Below are positions 24,494-32,422 of a stretch of DNA of 64,000 nt, in pieces (positions within the stretch are counted from its first letter, which is position 1; the number at the start of each line of letters is the position of its first letter). Source of the DNA: Chryseobacterium sp. Leaf404 (GTDB lineage Bacteria; Bacteroidota; Bacteroidia; Flavobacteriales; Weeksellaceae); assembly GCF_001424145.1 (NCBI RefSeq), contig NZ_LMQM01000001.1, positions 62,001 to 126,000 of the forward strand, written 5' to 3'. A model generated the notes under the pieces. It made no database searches. It saw nothing but the letters and a program-made list of their open reading frames with translations, and was not told where the DNA came from. A program made the position numbers and the translations under genes.

Positions 24494-25622
24494 TTTTACG
24501 AAGCAACGGACTTTGTCTGTATCTCTCTTCCTGATATTCTTCGTAAAGATTCTGTAAAGTTTCAGAGATTTCTGCATATCCAATTTCTTTTCCCCAAGCC
24601 AGTAATCCTTTTGGATAATTGACACCCTTCTGCATCGCCAATTCTAAGTCTTCGTCAGTAGCAATCCCTAATCTTTTTGCTTCAACCGCTTCATTAATCA
24701 ACATGGAGATAATTCTTAAAAATATCTGCTGATATAGTGCATTGTCTTTTACAGGTTCCGTTTTTACAGCATCCTCAGCATAATCATAGAAGCCTTTTCC
24801 GGTTTTCCTTCCGTGAAGTTTGGCTTCAGACATTCTTTGCTGAAGTAGCGAAGGCTTGTATTTGGGATCGTAAAAATATTCGTTGTAAACAGTTTTTGTT
24901 ACGGAGAAATTAACATCAACACCAATGAGATCCATTAATTCAAAAGGTCCCATTTTGAAATTTCCTAAAGTTTTCATGGCATCATCAACCTGTTCTACCG
25001 TTGCGATGTTTTCCTCAACAATTCTTAAACCCTCTCCGTAAAAAGGACGGGCAATTCTGTTGACGATAAATCCAGGAATATCTTTGGCAATAACCGGAAC
25101 TTTGCCCCAATCTTTCATTAGACTGTACATTTTTTCGGCTAAAGATTTTTCTGTGAGTAAAGATGGAATAATTTCAACCAAAGGCATCAGAGGAGCCGGA
25201 TTAAAAAAGTGAATTCCGATGAAACGCTCCGGTTTTTGCAGTTCTGCACCGAGAGAAGTTATGGAAATGGATGATGTATTGGAAGCAATCACACAGTTTT
25301 CAGAAACATGTTTCTCTAATTCTGTGAAAACTTTGGTCTTGATTTCCTTATTTTCAATGATGGCTTCAATGACTAATTCGCAGTCTATGAAGTCCTTCAA
25401 TTCAGTAGCAATGGAAATATTGGATAAAATTTCAACCATTTTTTCTGATGAAATCTTTTGCTTATCGACCAATCTGCTTAATGTTTTTTCCAGACCTACG
25501 GTTGCCGTTTCTACCTGTTTTGCGTTGGCGTCGTAGACCCAAACTTTGCATCCATTCGTTGCAGCTACCTGTGCGATGCCAATTCCCATAGTTCCGGCAC
25601 CGATAATTCCTACATATTTCAT
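24489..25622 (-). CDS. paaH: 3-hydroxyacyl-CoA dehydrogenase PaaH
   Basis: A 377-residue NAD-dependent dehydrogenase that oxidises 3-hydroxyadipyl-CoA to 3-oxoadipyl-CoA. The start MKYVGII at 25622 is preferred over an upstream in-frame start at 25685 because it directly begins the nucleotide-binding strand; the upstream part is repeat DNA. Rossmann motif GAGTMGIGIAQ (7-17), catalytic His in GIHFFNPAPLMPLVEII, C-terminal helical domains with LGNFKMGPFELMDLIGVD. A second, shorter HAD-C domain follows at the end. Confidence 0.92.
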   Translation of the reverse strand: MKYVGIIGAGTMGIGIAQVAATNGCKVWVYDANAKQVETATVGLEKTLSRLVDKQKISSEKMVEILSNISIATELKDFIDCELVIEAIIENKEIKTKVFTELEKHVSENCVIASNTSSISITSLGAELQKPERFIGIHFFNPAPLMPLVEIIPSLLTEKSLAEKMYSLMKDWGKVPVIAKDIPGFIVNRIARPFYGEGLRIVEENIATVEQVDDAMKTLGNFKMGPFELMDLIGVDVNFSVTKTVYNEYFYDPKYKPSLLQQRMSEAKLHGRKTGKGFYDYAEDAVKTEPVKDNALYQQIFLRIISMLINEAVEAKRLGIATDEDLELAMQKGVNYPKGLLAWGKEIGYAEISETLQNLYEEYQEERYRQSPLLRKM

Positions 25623-25727
25623 AATGTAACAGTGTATCAATGTAACAATGTAACAATCTCTGTCATGCTGATCTCGTCGAAGCACTTCATTGGTAAACTG
25701 CTACATTGGTACATTGTTATATTAATT
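25623..25727. repeat. paa-cluster intergenic repeat with CTTCGACAAGC core (reverse)
   Basis: TGTAACAGTGTATCAATGTA and ACAATGTAACAATC on the left; TTGGTAAACTGCTACATTGG and TACATTGTTATATT on the right. The core at 25661-25682 is the reverse complement of the one at 24434 with a few changes. It separates paaG and paaH. Confidence 0.75.
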
Positions 25728-25728
25728 C

Positions 25729-26529
25729 TTACTTTCCTTTATATTCAGGTTTTCTTTTCTCTAAAAATGCACTTACACCTTCCTTGAAATCTTCTGTTTC
25801 AGCGGCTTCCTGCTGTAAATCTCCTTCGAGTTCCAATTGATCTTTCAATGAATTATTATAAGAAGCAGCGAATGCTTTTTTGGTTAATTTTAAACCCACC
25901 GTCGGCATATTCGAAACCTTTTCTAAAATTTCCATTGATTTTGAATTGAATTCTTCTTCAGTAAAAACCTCAGCTACCAAACCATAAGATTTTGATTCTT
26001 CAGCCGATAATTTTTTACCGGTAAATGCCAAGTAATTGGCCAATTGTCTTCCTAATAATTTAGGTAAGAAATAAGTTCCACCCGTATCAGGAATTAAACC
26101 AATATTTGAAAATGCCTGAGCAAAATATGCTTTATTATTGGCTAAAACAAAGTCACAAATCAGTGCCAACATAGCACCGGCACCGACTGCAGGACCATTT
26201 ACCAAAGCCACAACAGGCTTTTTGCAACGGGTAATTTCAAGCACCAAAGGATTGTAATAATCGGTTACAATTCTTCTGATAATATCGTCATCATGATGAT
26301 CGTTACCTTGAACGAAAGCATCATCTAAGTTCTGACCAGAACAAAAAGCTCTTCCTCTTCCTGAAATCGCCACGCATCTTACCGTAGGATCATCGCTGCA
26401 CTCTTTAATGAAATCTTTTAAATCTCCTAAAGACGGCTTTGTAAGCGCATTCATAGTATCAGGCTGATTGAGGTAAGCGATTTTTAATTTTCCGTCAAAA
26501 TGAGATTCAATATCGAGTTGTGTATACAT
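25729..26529 (-). CDS. paaG: PaaG, epoxyphenylacetyl-CoA isomerase
   Basis: A 266-residue crotonase-fold enzyme that converts ring-1,2-epoxyphenylacetyl-CoA into oxepin-CoA. Oxyanion loops FCSGQNLDD (about 62-70) and GPAVGAGAMLAL (about 112-123). The two hydratase Glu residues are absent (Met120 and Ser141 region), but Asp148 in LIPDTGGTY is kept; an Asp at this place is the catalytic base of PaaG-type isomerases. That pattern separates it from the PaaF hydratase. Located upstream of paaH. Confidence 0.92.
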   Translation of the reverse strand: MYTQLDIESHFDGKLKIAYLNQPDTMNALTKPSLGDLKDFIKECSDDPTVRCVAISGRGRAFCSGQNLDDAFVQGNDHHDDDIIRRIVTDYYNPLVLEITRCKKPVVALVNGPAVGAGAMLALICDFVLANNKAYFAQAFSNIGLIPDTGGTYFLPKLLGRQLANYLAFTGKKLSAEESKSYGLVAEVFTEEEFNSKSMEILEKVSNMPTVGLKLTKKAFAASYNNSLKDQLELEGDLQQEAAETEDFKEGVSAFLEKRKPEYKGK

Positions 26530-26539
26530 AGTATTAATT

Positions 26540-26653
26540 TTTTAAATTTAATAATGTACTAATTTAATAATAAAAATGTAGCAATGTATCAGTTTACCAA
26601 TATAACAATGTTCTTAACATTGGTAAATTGTTACATTATTAAATTGCTACATC
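26540..26653. repeat. paa-cluster intergenic repeat
   Basis: ATGTAGCAATGTATCAGTTT, ACCAATATAACAATGTTC, then AACATTGGTAAATTGTTACA: two arms that can fold on each other. Between paaD and paaG. Confidence 0.7.
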
Positions 26654-26655
26654 AA

Positions 26656-27135
26656 TTAGTGGCATTTAAAATAATCAAACGGTTCCAGACAGTCTAAGCA
26701 CTGATACGAAGCCTTACATAAAGTAGACCCGAATCTGCTGATTTGCTTGGAATTCATCGAACCGCAGCGAGGGCATTTTTTCGGTTTCCCGATATGATTT
26801 TCGTCTGCTCCTTTTTCAGGAGGTGAAATTCCGTAAACACGGAGTTTTTCTCTCGCTTCATCCGTCAGCCAATCTGTCGTCCAAATCGGAAACATTTTGG
26901 TAACGACTTTCGCATCCCAACCGTTTTCCTTCATGATTTTGATGATGTCTTCCTCAATGGTAAACATGGCGGGACAGGCAGAATACGTCGGCGTAATCGT
27001 TACTTCGCAAGAATTTTCGCTGGTAATTTTCGCTTCTCTTACAATGCCCAATTCCACGATATTGATCACCGGAATTTCCGGATCGGGGACTAATTCTAAT
27101 ATTTCTAAAGGATTTTTCAATTTCAAATCTAACAA
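26656..27135 (-). CDS. paaD: PaaD, Fe-S/MIP18-type assembly factor
   Basis: A 159-residue protein of the DUF59/MIP18 family needed for activity of the PaaABCE mono-oxygenase. N-terminal DUF59 domain: LVPDPEIPVINIVELGIV (about 15-32) and ACPAMFTIE. A C-terminal zinc-ribbon-like tail has Cys in CPRCGSMNSK and CKASYQCLDC, typical for PaaD. Thought to help cluster or metal insertion into the reductase or oxygenase. Confidence 0.92.
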   Translation of the reverse strand: MLDLKLKNPLEILELVPDPEIPVINIVELGIVREAKITSENSCEVTITPTYSACPAMFTIEEDIIKIMKENGWDAKVVTKMFPIWTTDWLTDEAREKLRVYGISPPEKGADENHIGKPKKCPRCGSMNSKQISRFGSTLCKASYQCLDCLEPFDYFKCH

Positions 27136-27196
27136 TTTAACAGTGTATCAATGTAACAATCATTGCTAGACTGTTACATTGATATATTGGTACATT
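27128..27196. repeat. paa-cluster intergenic repeat
   Basis: AATTTAACAGTGTATCAATG, TAACAATCATTGC, then GACTGTTACATTGATATATT and GGTACATT. Between paaC and paaD; the first bases overlap the paaD start region. Confidence 0.7.
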
Positions 27197-27201
27197 TTTT
27201 A

Positions 27202-27951
27202 CTACCACGTACAACCAGGATAAGCTCTCTGCATATACTGCAATTCACAAAGAATAAATCCAAAGTATTCAGTGTGATAACCTGTTCTTGATTTTGGCTG
27301 CATGAAAGGATTTGTTGGGTATTCCAAACCGAAATCTGCGAAATCTTTGATTGTAATTGATACAAAATCTTCATACAAAGCATCAGTATTTGGAGCGATA
27401 TTTAAAGCAATTAAATCATCTTCACCTTCTGTTTTTGCGAATAGACCTTTGGTGTATTCCCAGATATTTTCGATGGATCTTTCCAGACGCATTTTACTTT
27501 CTTCAGTACCCTGTCCGAAAATTTTCATCCATGACGCAGCGTGCGTGTAATGATATCTTACTTCTTTCAAAGATTTCTGAGCTATGGCTGAAAGTTCTTC
27601 GTTCGTTGAATTCGACAAAGCTTCGTACATCAGTTTTTGATACACAGAAAAAACATACACTTTCAAAATGGTCTGAGCATAATCTTCGTTGGGAAGTTCT
27701 GTCCAGTGTGCGTTTAAATATTCGTGCTCATATCTCAGGAAAGCCAAATCATCTTCACTTTTTCCGTTATCGGCAACTCTCGAAGCGTACACGTAAAAAT
27801 TGTTGGCCTGACCGAGCTCATCCAAAGCAATGTTTGTCAAAGCAATATCTTCCTCAAGATAAGGACCTTCACCACACCACGCAGACAAACGCTGTCCCAT
27901 AATGAAACTGTCGTCTGCTAGTTTTAATAAATAATTATATAATGGGTTCAT
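27202..27951 (-). CDS. paaC: PaaC, structural subunit of phenylacetyl-CoA mono-oxygenase
   Basis: A 249-residue ferritin-like helical protein; PaaC pairs with PaaA but lacks the di-iron site. Motifs include LADDSFIMGQRLSAWCGEGP (about 11-30), DIALTNIALDELGQA and HYTHAASWMK. Length agrees with E. coli PaaC (about 248). The C-terminus ends with MQRAYPGCTW. In transcription order it follows paaB. Confidence 0.93.
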   Translation of the reverse strand: MNPLYNYLLKLADDSFIMGQRLSAWCGEGPYLEEDIALTNIALDELGQANNFYVYASRVADNGKSEDDLAFLRYEHEYLNAHWTELPNEDYAQTILKVYVFSVYQKLMYEALSNSTNEELSAIAQKSLKEVRYHYTHAASWMKIFGQGTEESKMRLERSIENIWEYTKGLFAKTEGEDDLIALNIAPNTDALYEDFVSITIKDFADFGLEYPTNPFMQPKSRTGYHTEYFGFILCELQYMQRAYPGCTW

Positions 27952-27963
27952 TATTTTAGCTTT

Positions 27964-28018
27964 TGCTGTTAGCTGTTAGCTATTGGCCAATTGCCAGCAG
28001 CTAACAGCCAATCGCTGT
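27964..28018. repeat. GCTGTTAGC hairpin repeat
   Basis: TGCTGTTAGCTGTTAGCTAT, then GGCCAATTGCCAGCAGCTAA and CAGCCAATCGCTGTT form a stem with few mismatches between paaB and paaC. It differs in sequence from the other paa-cluster repeats. Confidence 0.65.
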
Positions 28019-28019
28019 T

Positions 28020-28301
28020 TTACATATTTTTCACATCATTAGGAATATCATAGAACGTCGGATGACGGTACAATTTGTCATCAGCAGGATCGAAGAATGC
28101 TTCTTTATCGATTCCTTCCGAAGTCACGATATATTTACTTGGAACTACCCAAACAGAAGTTCCTTCTTTTCTTCTTGTATAAACGTCTCTTGCGTTCTGC
28201 AAAGCCATTTCTGCTGTTGGCGCCTGTACAATTCCAACGTGTTTGTGAGATAATCCCGGTTTAGTCTGAATAAACACTTCCCACATATCTAAATTTGCCA
28301 T
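28020..28301 (-). CDS. paaB: PaaB, mono-oxygenase subunit
   Basis: A 93-residue small subunit that joins PaaAC dimers in the phenylacetyl-CoA epoxidase. Motifs WEVFIQTKPGLSHKHVGIVQ (about 7-26) and FFDPADDKLYRHPTFYDIP (about 69-87) match PaaB. No catalytic residues are expected. Confidence 0.94.
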   Translation of the reverse strand: MANLDMWEVFIQTKPGLSHKHVGIVQAPTAEMALQNARDVYTRRKEGTSVWVVPSKYIVTSEGIDKEAFFDPADDKLYRHPTFYDIPNDVKNM

Positions 28302-28318
28302 ATTTTTTTTCTAAAGAT

Positions 28319-28744
28319 TTAGAGTTTTTTTGATTTTAAATTTTTCTTGAAATATAAAAGTCCGGTCATTAAGAACAAACTATAAATTACTACAAATGGA
28401 AGTCCTCCAATTTTCGCTTCATCTCTAAACATATTTTTACCAAAAAATAAATAATATGAAATATTTGTAGTAATTAAAGAAAAAAATGAAATTATTGAAA
28501 ATATATTCCAGTTTGATAATTTTGTTTTGCTTAAAATTCTATATAAAATTTCAATTATTACATAAGATGGAATTGCGATTACAAAACCAAAAACAATTGA
28601 CAAAAACACAAACGTGAAATAATCATTAAAGTCAAATTTTCCGTCGTTATATCCAACAAATAATGTATAAAAAAGCGGAGAGACAACTACAACGAGAAGC
28701 CAAGTTTTAATAATATAATAATCTCCAAATCTTCCTTTATACAC
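28319..28744 (-). CDS. Membrane protein between paaA and paaB
   Basis: A 141-residue protein with four hydrophobic segments (about 12-29, 39-62, 78-98, 109-130). AT-rich with heavy Phe/Ile/Tyr use, unlike the flanking paa genes. Family not recognised. It interrupts the usual paaA-paaB junction by 12 and 17 bp, so it is likely read from the same transcript; no role in phenylacetate degradation is known. A late insertion is likely. Confidence 0.65.
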   Translation of the reverse strand: MYKGRFGDYYIIKTWLLVVVVSPLFYTLFVGYNDGKFDFNDYFTFVFLSIVFGFVIAIPSYVIIEILYRILSKTKLSNWNIFSIISFFSLITTNISYYLFFGKNMFRDEAKIGGLPFVVIYSLFLMTGLLYFKKNLKSKKL

Positions 28745-28756
28745 TTCTAAAATTTC

Positions 28757-29692
28757 TTAAATTTTTTCTGTTTGTTTTTCCGCAAAAGCTTTCGCTGCCT
28801 CTTTTACCCAAAGGTTTTCCTGCTGTGCTTTTACTTTGGTCTGCAGTCTTTTTTTGTTTGCAGGGCCGTTCCCTTTTAAGATTTCCATGAATTCATCCCA
28901 TGGAAGTTCTCCGAAATCGTAATGTTGTCTTTCCTCGTTCCATTTTAAGTCTTTATCCGGAACGGTTAGGCCTAAAAATTCAGCCTGAGAAACCGTAACG
29001 TCGATAAATCTCTGACGGAGACTGTCATTGCTCTCTCTTTTCACTCTGTAGTTCATCGAGATTTTAGAGTTGGGCGAACTGTCGTCATTCGGGCCAAACA
29101 TCATTAAAGCCGGCCACCAAAAACGGTTTAACGAAGCCTGAGCCATTTCTTTCTGTTGTTTTGTACCACGACAAAGTGCCATCAAAATCTCGTAACCTTG
29201 TCTTTGGTGAAAAGATTCTTCTTTACAGATTTTCACCATCGCTCTTGAATAAGGACCGTAAGAATTCCCCATCAACATTACCTGATTCATGATTGCAGCA
29301 CCATCAACCAACCAACCGATTGCGCCAATATCTGCCCAGCTCAAAGTTGGATAATTGAAAATACTTGAATATTTTGCTTTTCCTTCCAACATATCTTCGT
29401 AAGTCGCATCTCTGTCGGCTCTGATGGTTCCGTTTCCTAAAGTTTCAGTTGCAGAATAAAGGTATAAACCGTGACCTGCTTCATCCTGAACTTTAGCCAA
29501 AAGAGCCATTTTTCTTCTCAGTGAAGGCGCTCTTGAAACCCAGTTGGCTTCCGGCAACATCCCGACAATCTCAGAATGCGCGTGCTGTGAAATCTGACGA
29601 ACCAATAATTTTCTGTAATCGTCGGGCATTACATCTTTCGGTTCTACTTTATTTTCGTCGTGTACGTATTGTACGAATTTTTCTAAATCCAT
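28757..29692 (-). CDS. paaA: PaaA, catalytic subunit of phenylacetyl-CoA mono-oxygenase
   Basis: A 311-residue di-iron ferritin-like protein that inserts one oxygen atom into the aromatic ring of phenylacetyl-CoA. Di-iron ligands fit [28 protein letters not shown] and [12 protein letters not shown] (Glu-x2-His patterns). Length matches E. coli PaaA (about 309). It lies between paaE and the inserted membrane-protein gene. Confidence 0.95.
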   Translation of the reverse strand: MDLEKFVQYVHDENKVEPKDVMPDDYRKLLVRQISQHAHSEIVGMLPEANWVSRAPSLRRKMALLAKVQDEAGHGLYLYSATETLGNGTIRADRDATYEDMLEGKAKYSSIFNYPTLSWADIGAIGWLVDGAAIMNQVMLMGNSYGPYSRAMVKICKEESFHQRQGYEILMALCRGTKQQKEMAQASLNRFWWPALMMFGPNDDSSPNSKISMNYRVKRESNDSLRQRFIDVTVSQAEFLGLTVPDKDLKWNEERQHYDFGELPWDEFMEILKGNGPANKKRLQTKVKAQQENLWVKEAAKAFAEKQTEKI

Positions 29693-29699
29693 AATTTTT

Positions 29700-29825
29700 T
29701 CAATTTAGCAATGTGTTAATAATTTAACAATGTACCAATTTAACAGTTTACCAATGAAATGCTTCGACAAGCTCAGCAAGACAAATTGATTGTTACATTT
29801 TTACATTGGTAGATTGTTACATTAG
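29700..29825. repeat. paa-cluster intergenic repeat with CTTCGACAAGC core
   Basis: AATTTAACAATGTACCAATT, TAACAGTTTACCAATG on the left; TTACATTTTTACATTGGTAG and ATTGTTACATT on the right, with the core CTTCGACAAGCTCAGCAAGA at 29762. Between paaA and paaE. Confidence 0.75.
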
Positions 29826-29829
29826 TTAA

Positions 29830-30915
29830 TTAAACATCATAATTAAGCATCACCACATTCGTAGTCGGATGACACTGGCAAGTCAGAACAAAACCTCTGG
29901 CTACTTCGTCTTCGGTAAGCGCGAAATTTTTCTCCATGAAAACTTCTCCTTCGAGAACTTCCGCTTTACACGTACAACAAACTCCTCCTTTACAAGCGAA
30001 AGGTACAGGAAGATTGTCTTTCAATGCTTTATCTAAGATACTCTCTTTTTTTGAATTCAAATGGAACGAATATTCATCATCATCGATAATCACCGTTACC
30101 ATACTTTCAATATTGGCAATTGCTTTGAATTCATCACTCATTTCCGCAGAATCTTCTTCATCCGGAGCCGAGAAATATTCAAACAAAACCTGAATGGCAG
30201 GTACTTTTTTATCTTTCTTTAAATAATCAGAAATCCCTTTAATCATATCCGAAGGTCCACAAATAAAATAAGTAGCTTCCTTTACGTCGATGTCTGTATA
30301 TCTTTCAAATAAATGGTCTAATTTTTCCGGAGAAATTCTTCCTTCAAAAATCGGGTCTGCGTGTTTTTCACGGCTTACCAGATACACTACTTTCAGTCTT
30401 CCGTTGAACTGCTCAACTAACTTATCAATCTCAGCTTTTTTCATCACATGATTCATGCTTCTGTTGCTATAGAAAAGATACGCATTTGAATTAGGTTCCT
30501 GATAAAGGCTTTCCTTCAGATTCGAAAGAATCGGGCTGATTCCGCTTCCTGCTGCCAATCCAACGTAAGTTTTTGTATTGCTTGGATGATAAGAAGTATT
30601 GAAACCGCCCATCGGAGGCATCACTTCCAAAACCTCATCCATGTGAAGATGCTCATTGAAATATCCTGAAACTTTACCGTTTTCCAAAAGCTTAACCAAA
30701 ACTTCCAGCGTGTTGCTTTTTTCGCTCGGTGCATTGCAGATGGAATAAGAACGGCGTTCTTCGTTACCGTTTACCATGAGTTTAAAATTCAGATACTGCC
30801 CCTGTTTAAATCTGAATTTATCTTTCAGTTCCTCAGGAATTTCCAATGCTACATTCACTGCATCATTAGTATCTTTCTGAACTTTTACAGTTTTTAATTT
30901 ATAAAATGAATTCAT
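29830..30915 (-). CDS. paaE: PaaE, reductase subunit of the mono-oxygenase
   Basis: A 361-residue electron-transfer protein (NADPH to FAD to [2Fe-2S]) feeding PaaA. FAD-binding RRSYSICNAPSE (about 54-65), NAD(P)-binding GLAAGSGISPILSN and FICGPSDMIKGI, then a C-terminal plant-type ferredoxin: ACKGGVCCTCKAEVLEGEV plus CQCHP give the four Cys ligands. First gene of the cluster here, with a clear promoter and operator in front. Confidence 0.94.
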   Translation of the reverse strand: MNSFYKLKTVKVQKDTNDAVNVALEIPEELKDKFRFKQGQYLNFKLMVNGNEERRSYSICNAPSEKSNTLEVLVKLLENGKVSGYFNEHLHMDEVLEVMPPMGGFNTSYHPSNTKTYVGLAAGSGISPILSNLKESLYQEPNSNAYLFYSNRSMNHVMKKAEIDKLVEQFNGRLKVVYLVSREKHADPIFEGRISPEKLDHLFERYTDIDVKEATYFICGPSDMIKGISDYLKKDKKVPAIQVLFEYFSAPDEEDSAEMSDEFKAIANIESMVTVIIDDDEYSFHLNSKKESILDKALKDNLPVPFACKGGVCCTCKAEVLEGEVFMEKNFALTEDEVARGFVLTCQCHPTTNVVMLNYDV

Positions 30916-30940
30916 TCTTTATTAAGCTAAATAAAACTAA

Positions 30941-30988
30941 CTAACATTTGTTAGGTAAAATTAAAAAGAAAATTCCATTCTGCAAAAA
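30941..30988 (-). promoter_or_regulatory. paa promoter and TetR-type operator
   Basis: On the minus strand, TTTTTG (30983-30988) and TAATTTTA (30956-30963) are 19 bp apart, a close match to the Bacteroidetes TTTG-N19-TAnnTTTG promoter. Directly downstream, 26 bp before the paaE ATG, is the perfect palindrome CTAAC-ATTT-GTTAG (30941-30954), placed over the expected transcription start. This resembles the CnAACGnnCGTTnG boxes bound by TetR-family PaaR/FadR-type repressors, which respond to acyl-CoA (12 of 14 positions). The regulator is not proven. Confidence 0.7.
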
Positions 30989-31138
30989 GTTTGATGACAA
31001 TTGTTTAATTTTTTAACGGTTACAAATAATTCCTCAAACAAAAAATAGCCTTAAGTATTTTGAATACAGGAATCCGCGTTTTGCAAACATTATGTTTCTG
31101 AATTCTCATCAACTTTGCTTTATTAAAATCAAGATAAA

Positions 31139-32140
31139 ATGAAAAAAGTAAAATTGGGAAATCAAGGGTTAATCATTCCGAACATCGGTTTGGGCTGTAT
31201 GGGAATGACGGGTTTTGGCGATGCAGATATGTATGGTAAATCTGATGAGCAGGAAGCGGTTGCCACCATTCACCGTTCTTTGGAACTGGGCGGAAATTTT
31301 CTAGACACTGCCGATCTGTACGGTCCTTTTACAAACGAAAAGCTCATTGCAAAAGCGATTGACGGAAAACGTGACCAGTACATCATTGCAACAAAATTCG
31401 GCTGGGAGATTGATGACAACGAACAGGTAACCTGGAAAATAAATGGGCAGAAAGATTATGTAAAAAAATCTGTTGAAAGGTCTCTTAAAAATCTGAAAAC
31501 TGACTACATTGACCTTTACTATATGCACCGTCTCGACAAAAATATTCCGGTTGAAGAAACGGTGGGCGCAATGAGCGACCTTGTGAAAGAAGGAAAGATA
31601 GGCTACATCGGTCTGTCTGAAGTTTCTTCGGAGACGGTAAAAAAAGCGCACGCAGTTCATCCCGTTACTGCTGTACAAAGCGAATATTCTCTGTTTGAAA
31701 GAACTGTTGAAGAAAAAGGCGTGATTAAAACTCTGGATGAACTGGGAATTGGTTTTGTGGCGTATTCTCCCCTGGGAAGAGGATTTCTTTCCGGAAACAT
31801 CAGATCGGTGGATGATTTGCCGGAAAATGATTTCAGAAGAGGCATTCCAAGATTTCAGGATTCCCATTTTCACAAAAACATTGAGCTGGTGGAAGCGATT
31901 GAAAATATGGCGGAAGATAAAGGAATTACTTCTTCCCAACTGGCTCTGGCTTGGATTATCAGCAAAGGAATTGTTCCCATTCCCGGGACGAAACGCCGAA
32001 CTTATCTTGAACAGAATATTGAAGCCAGCCAAATTGTTTTAAGCGAAAATGACCTTGCAAAACTGGAAAGTATTGTACCTTTAGGAACAGATACGGGTGC
32101 GCCTTACGATGAGTTCAGTATGGGACTTTTGGATTATTGA
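31139..32140 (+). CDS. Aldo/keto reductase
   Basis: A 333-residue NADPH-dependent oxidoreductase of the AKR superfamily. Catalytic tetrad: Asp and Tyr in DTADLYGPFTNE (about 56-67), Lys in IIATKFGWE and His in DLYYMHRLDKN. GLSEVSSE and IPGTKRRTYLEQN form the cofactor site. The subgroup is the YakC/AKR13-like one that reduces aldehydes. Physiological substrate unknown. It has its own upstream region divergent from paaE and is followed by repeats and an AraC regulator gene. Confidence 0.9.
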   Translation: MKKVKLGNQGLIIPNIGLGCMGMTGFGDADMYGKSDEQEAVATIHRSLELGGNFLDTADLYGPFTNEKLIAKAIDGKRDQYIIATKFGWEIDDNEQVTWKINGQKDYVKKSVERSLKNLKTDYIDLYYMHRLDKNIPVEETVGAMSDLVKEGKIGYIGLSEVSSETVKKAHAVHPVTAVQSEYSLFERTVEEKGVIKTLDELGIGFVAYSPLGRGFLSGNIRSVDDLPENDFRRGIPRFQDSHFHKNIELVEAIENMAEDKGITSSQLALAWIISKGIVPIPGTKRRTYLEQNIEASQIVLSENDLAKLESIVPLGTDTGAPYDEFSMGLLDY

Positions 32141-32150
32141 TTTTAATAAC

Positions 32151-32180
32151 TCTCGCAGATTAAGCAAATTTTGCAGATCT
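32151..32180. repeat. CGCAGATT-type repeat fragment
   Basis: TCTCGCAGATTAAGCAAATT then TTGCAGATCT: a short copy of the family at 8002 and 34481. Confidence 0.5.
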
Positions 32181-32282
32181 ATTTTAAAATTAAACCTCGC
32201 CTATTTTTTTAATTTGAGAGGTTTGATCATCAAAATATTTATTAGTTGCGATTCGAAGATATAAATTAAAACGCAATACGAC

Positions 32283-32388
32283 TGCAGCCCGACTTGAGCG
32301 GAAATCCTTTTTTGCCAGCTCCTCAAGTTCAACTTAGATGAAATCGTCTGCAAAAAAGATTGGGAGCGGAAGGCGGATTAAGCTGCCC
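32283..32388 (+). repeat. Dispersed structured repeat, copy 2
   Basis: CCCGACTTGAGCGGAAATCC, T-run, then CAAAAAAGATTGGGAGCGGA and AGGCGGATTAAGCTGCCC: the same element as at 6343-6435. Outer ends GCAG and CTGC pair. The middle differs in length and sequence. It sits in the 282-bp gap before the AraC gene. Confidence 0.75.
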
Positions 32389-32422
32389 AAATCATTACCT
32401 TTAATATTTAGAATTTGTAGTT

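Noticed and set aside
27357..27902. 181-codon open frame antisense to paaC
   Set aside because: Shadow of a well-defined gene; product rich in Arg/Ser/His without motifs.
18691..29825. Repeats in the paa cluster considered as a CRISPR array or IS remnants
   Set aside because: Copies are kilobases apart, palindromic and lie between genes; no regular spacers, no cas genes and no transposase.
31301..32032. 243-codon open frame on the minus strand inside the aldo/keto reductase gene
   Set aside because: Its translation has no domain logic and it lies fully antisense to a gene with clear catalytic motifs.
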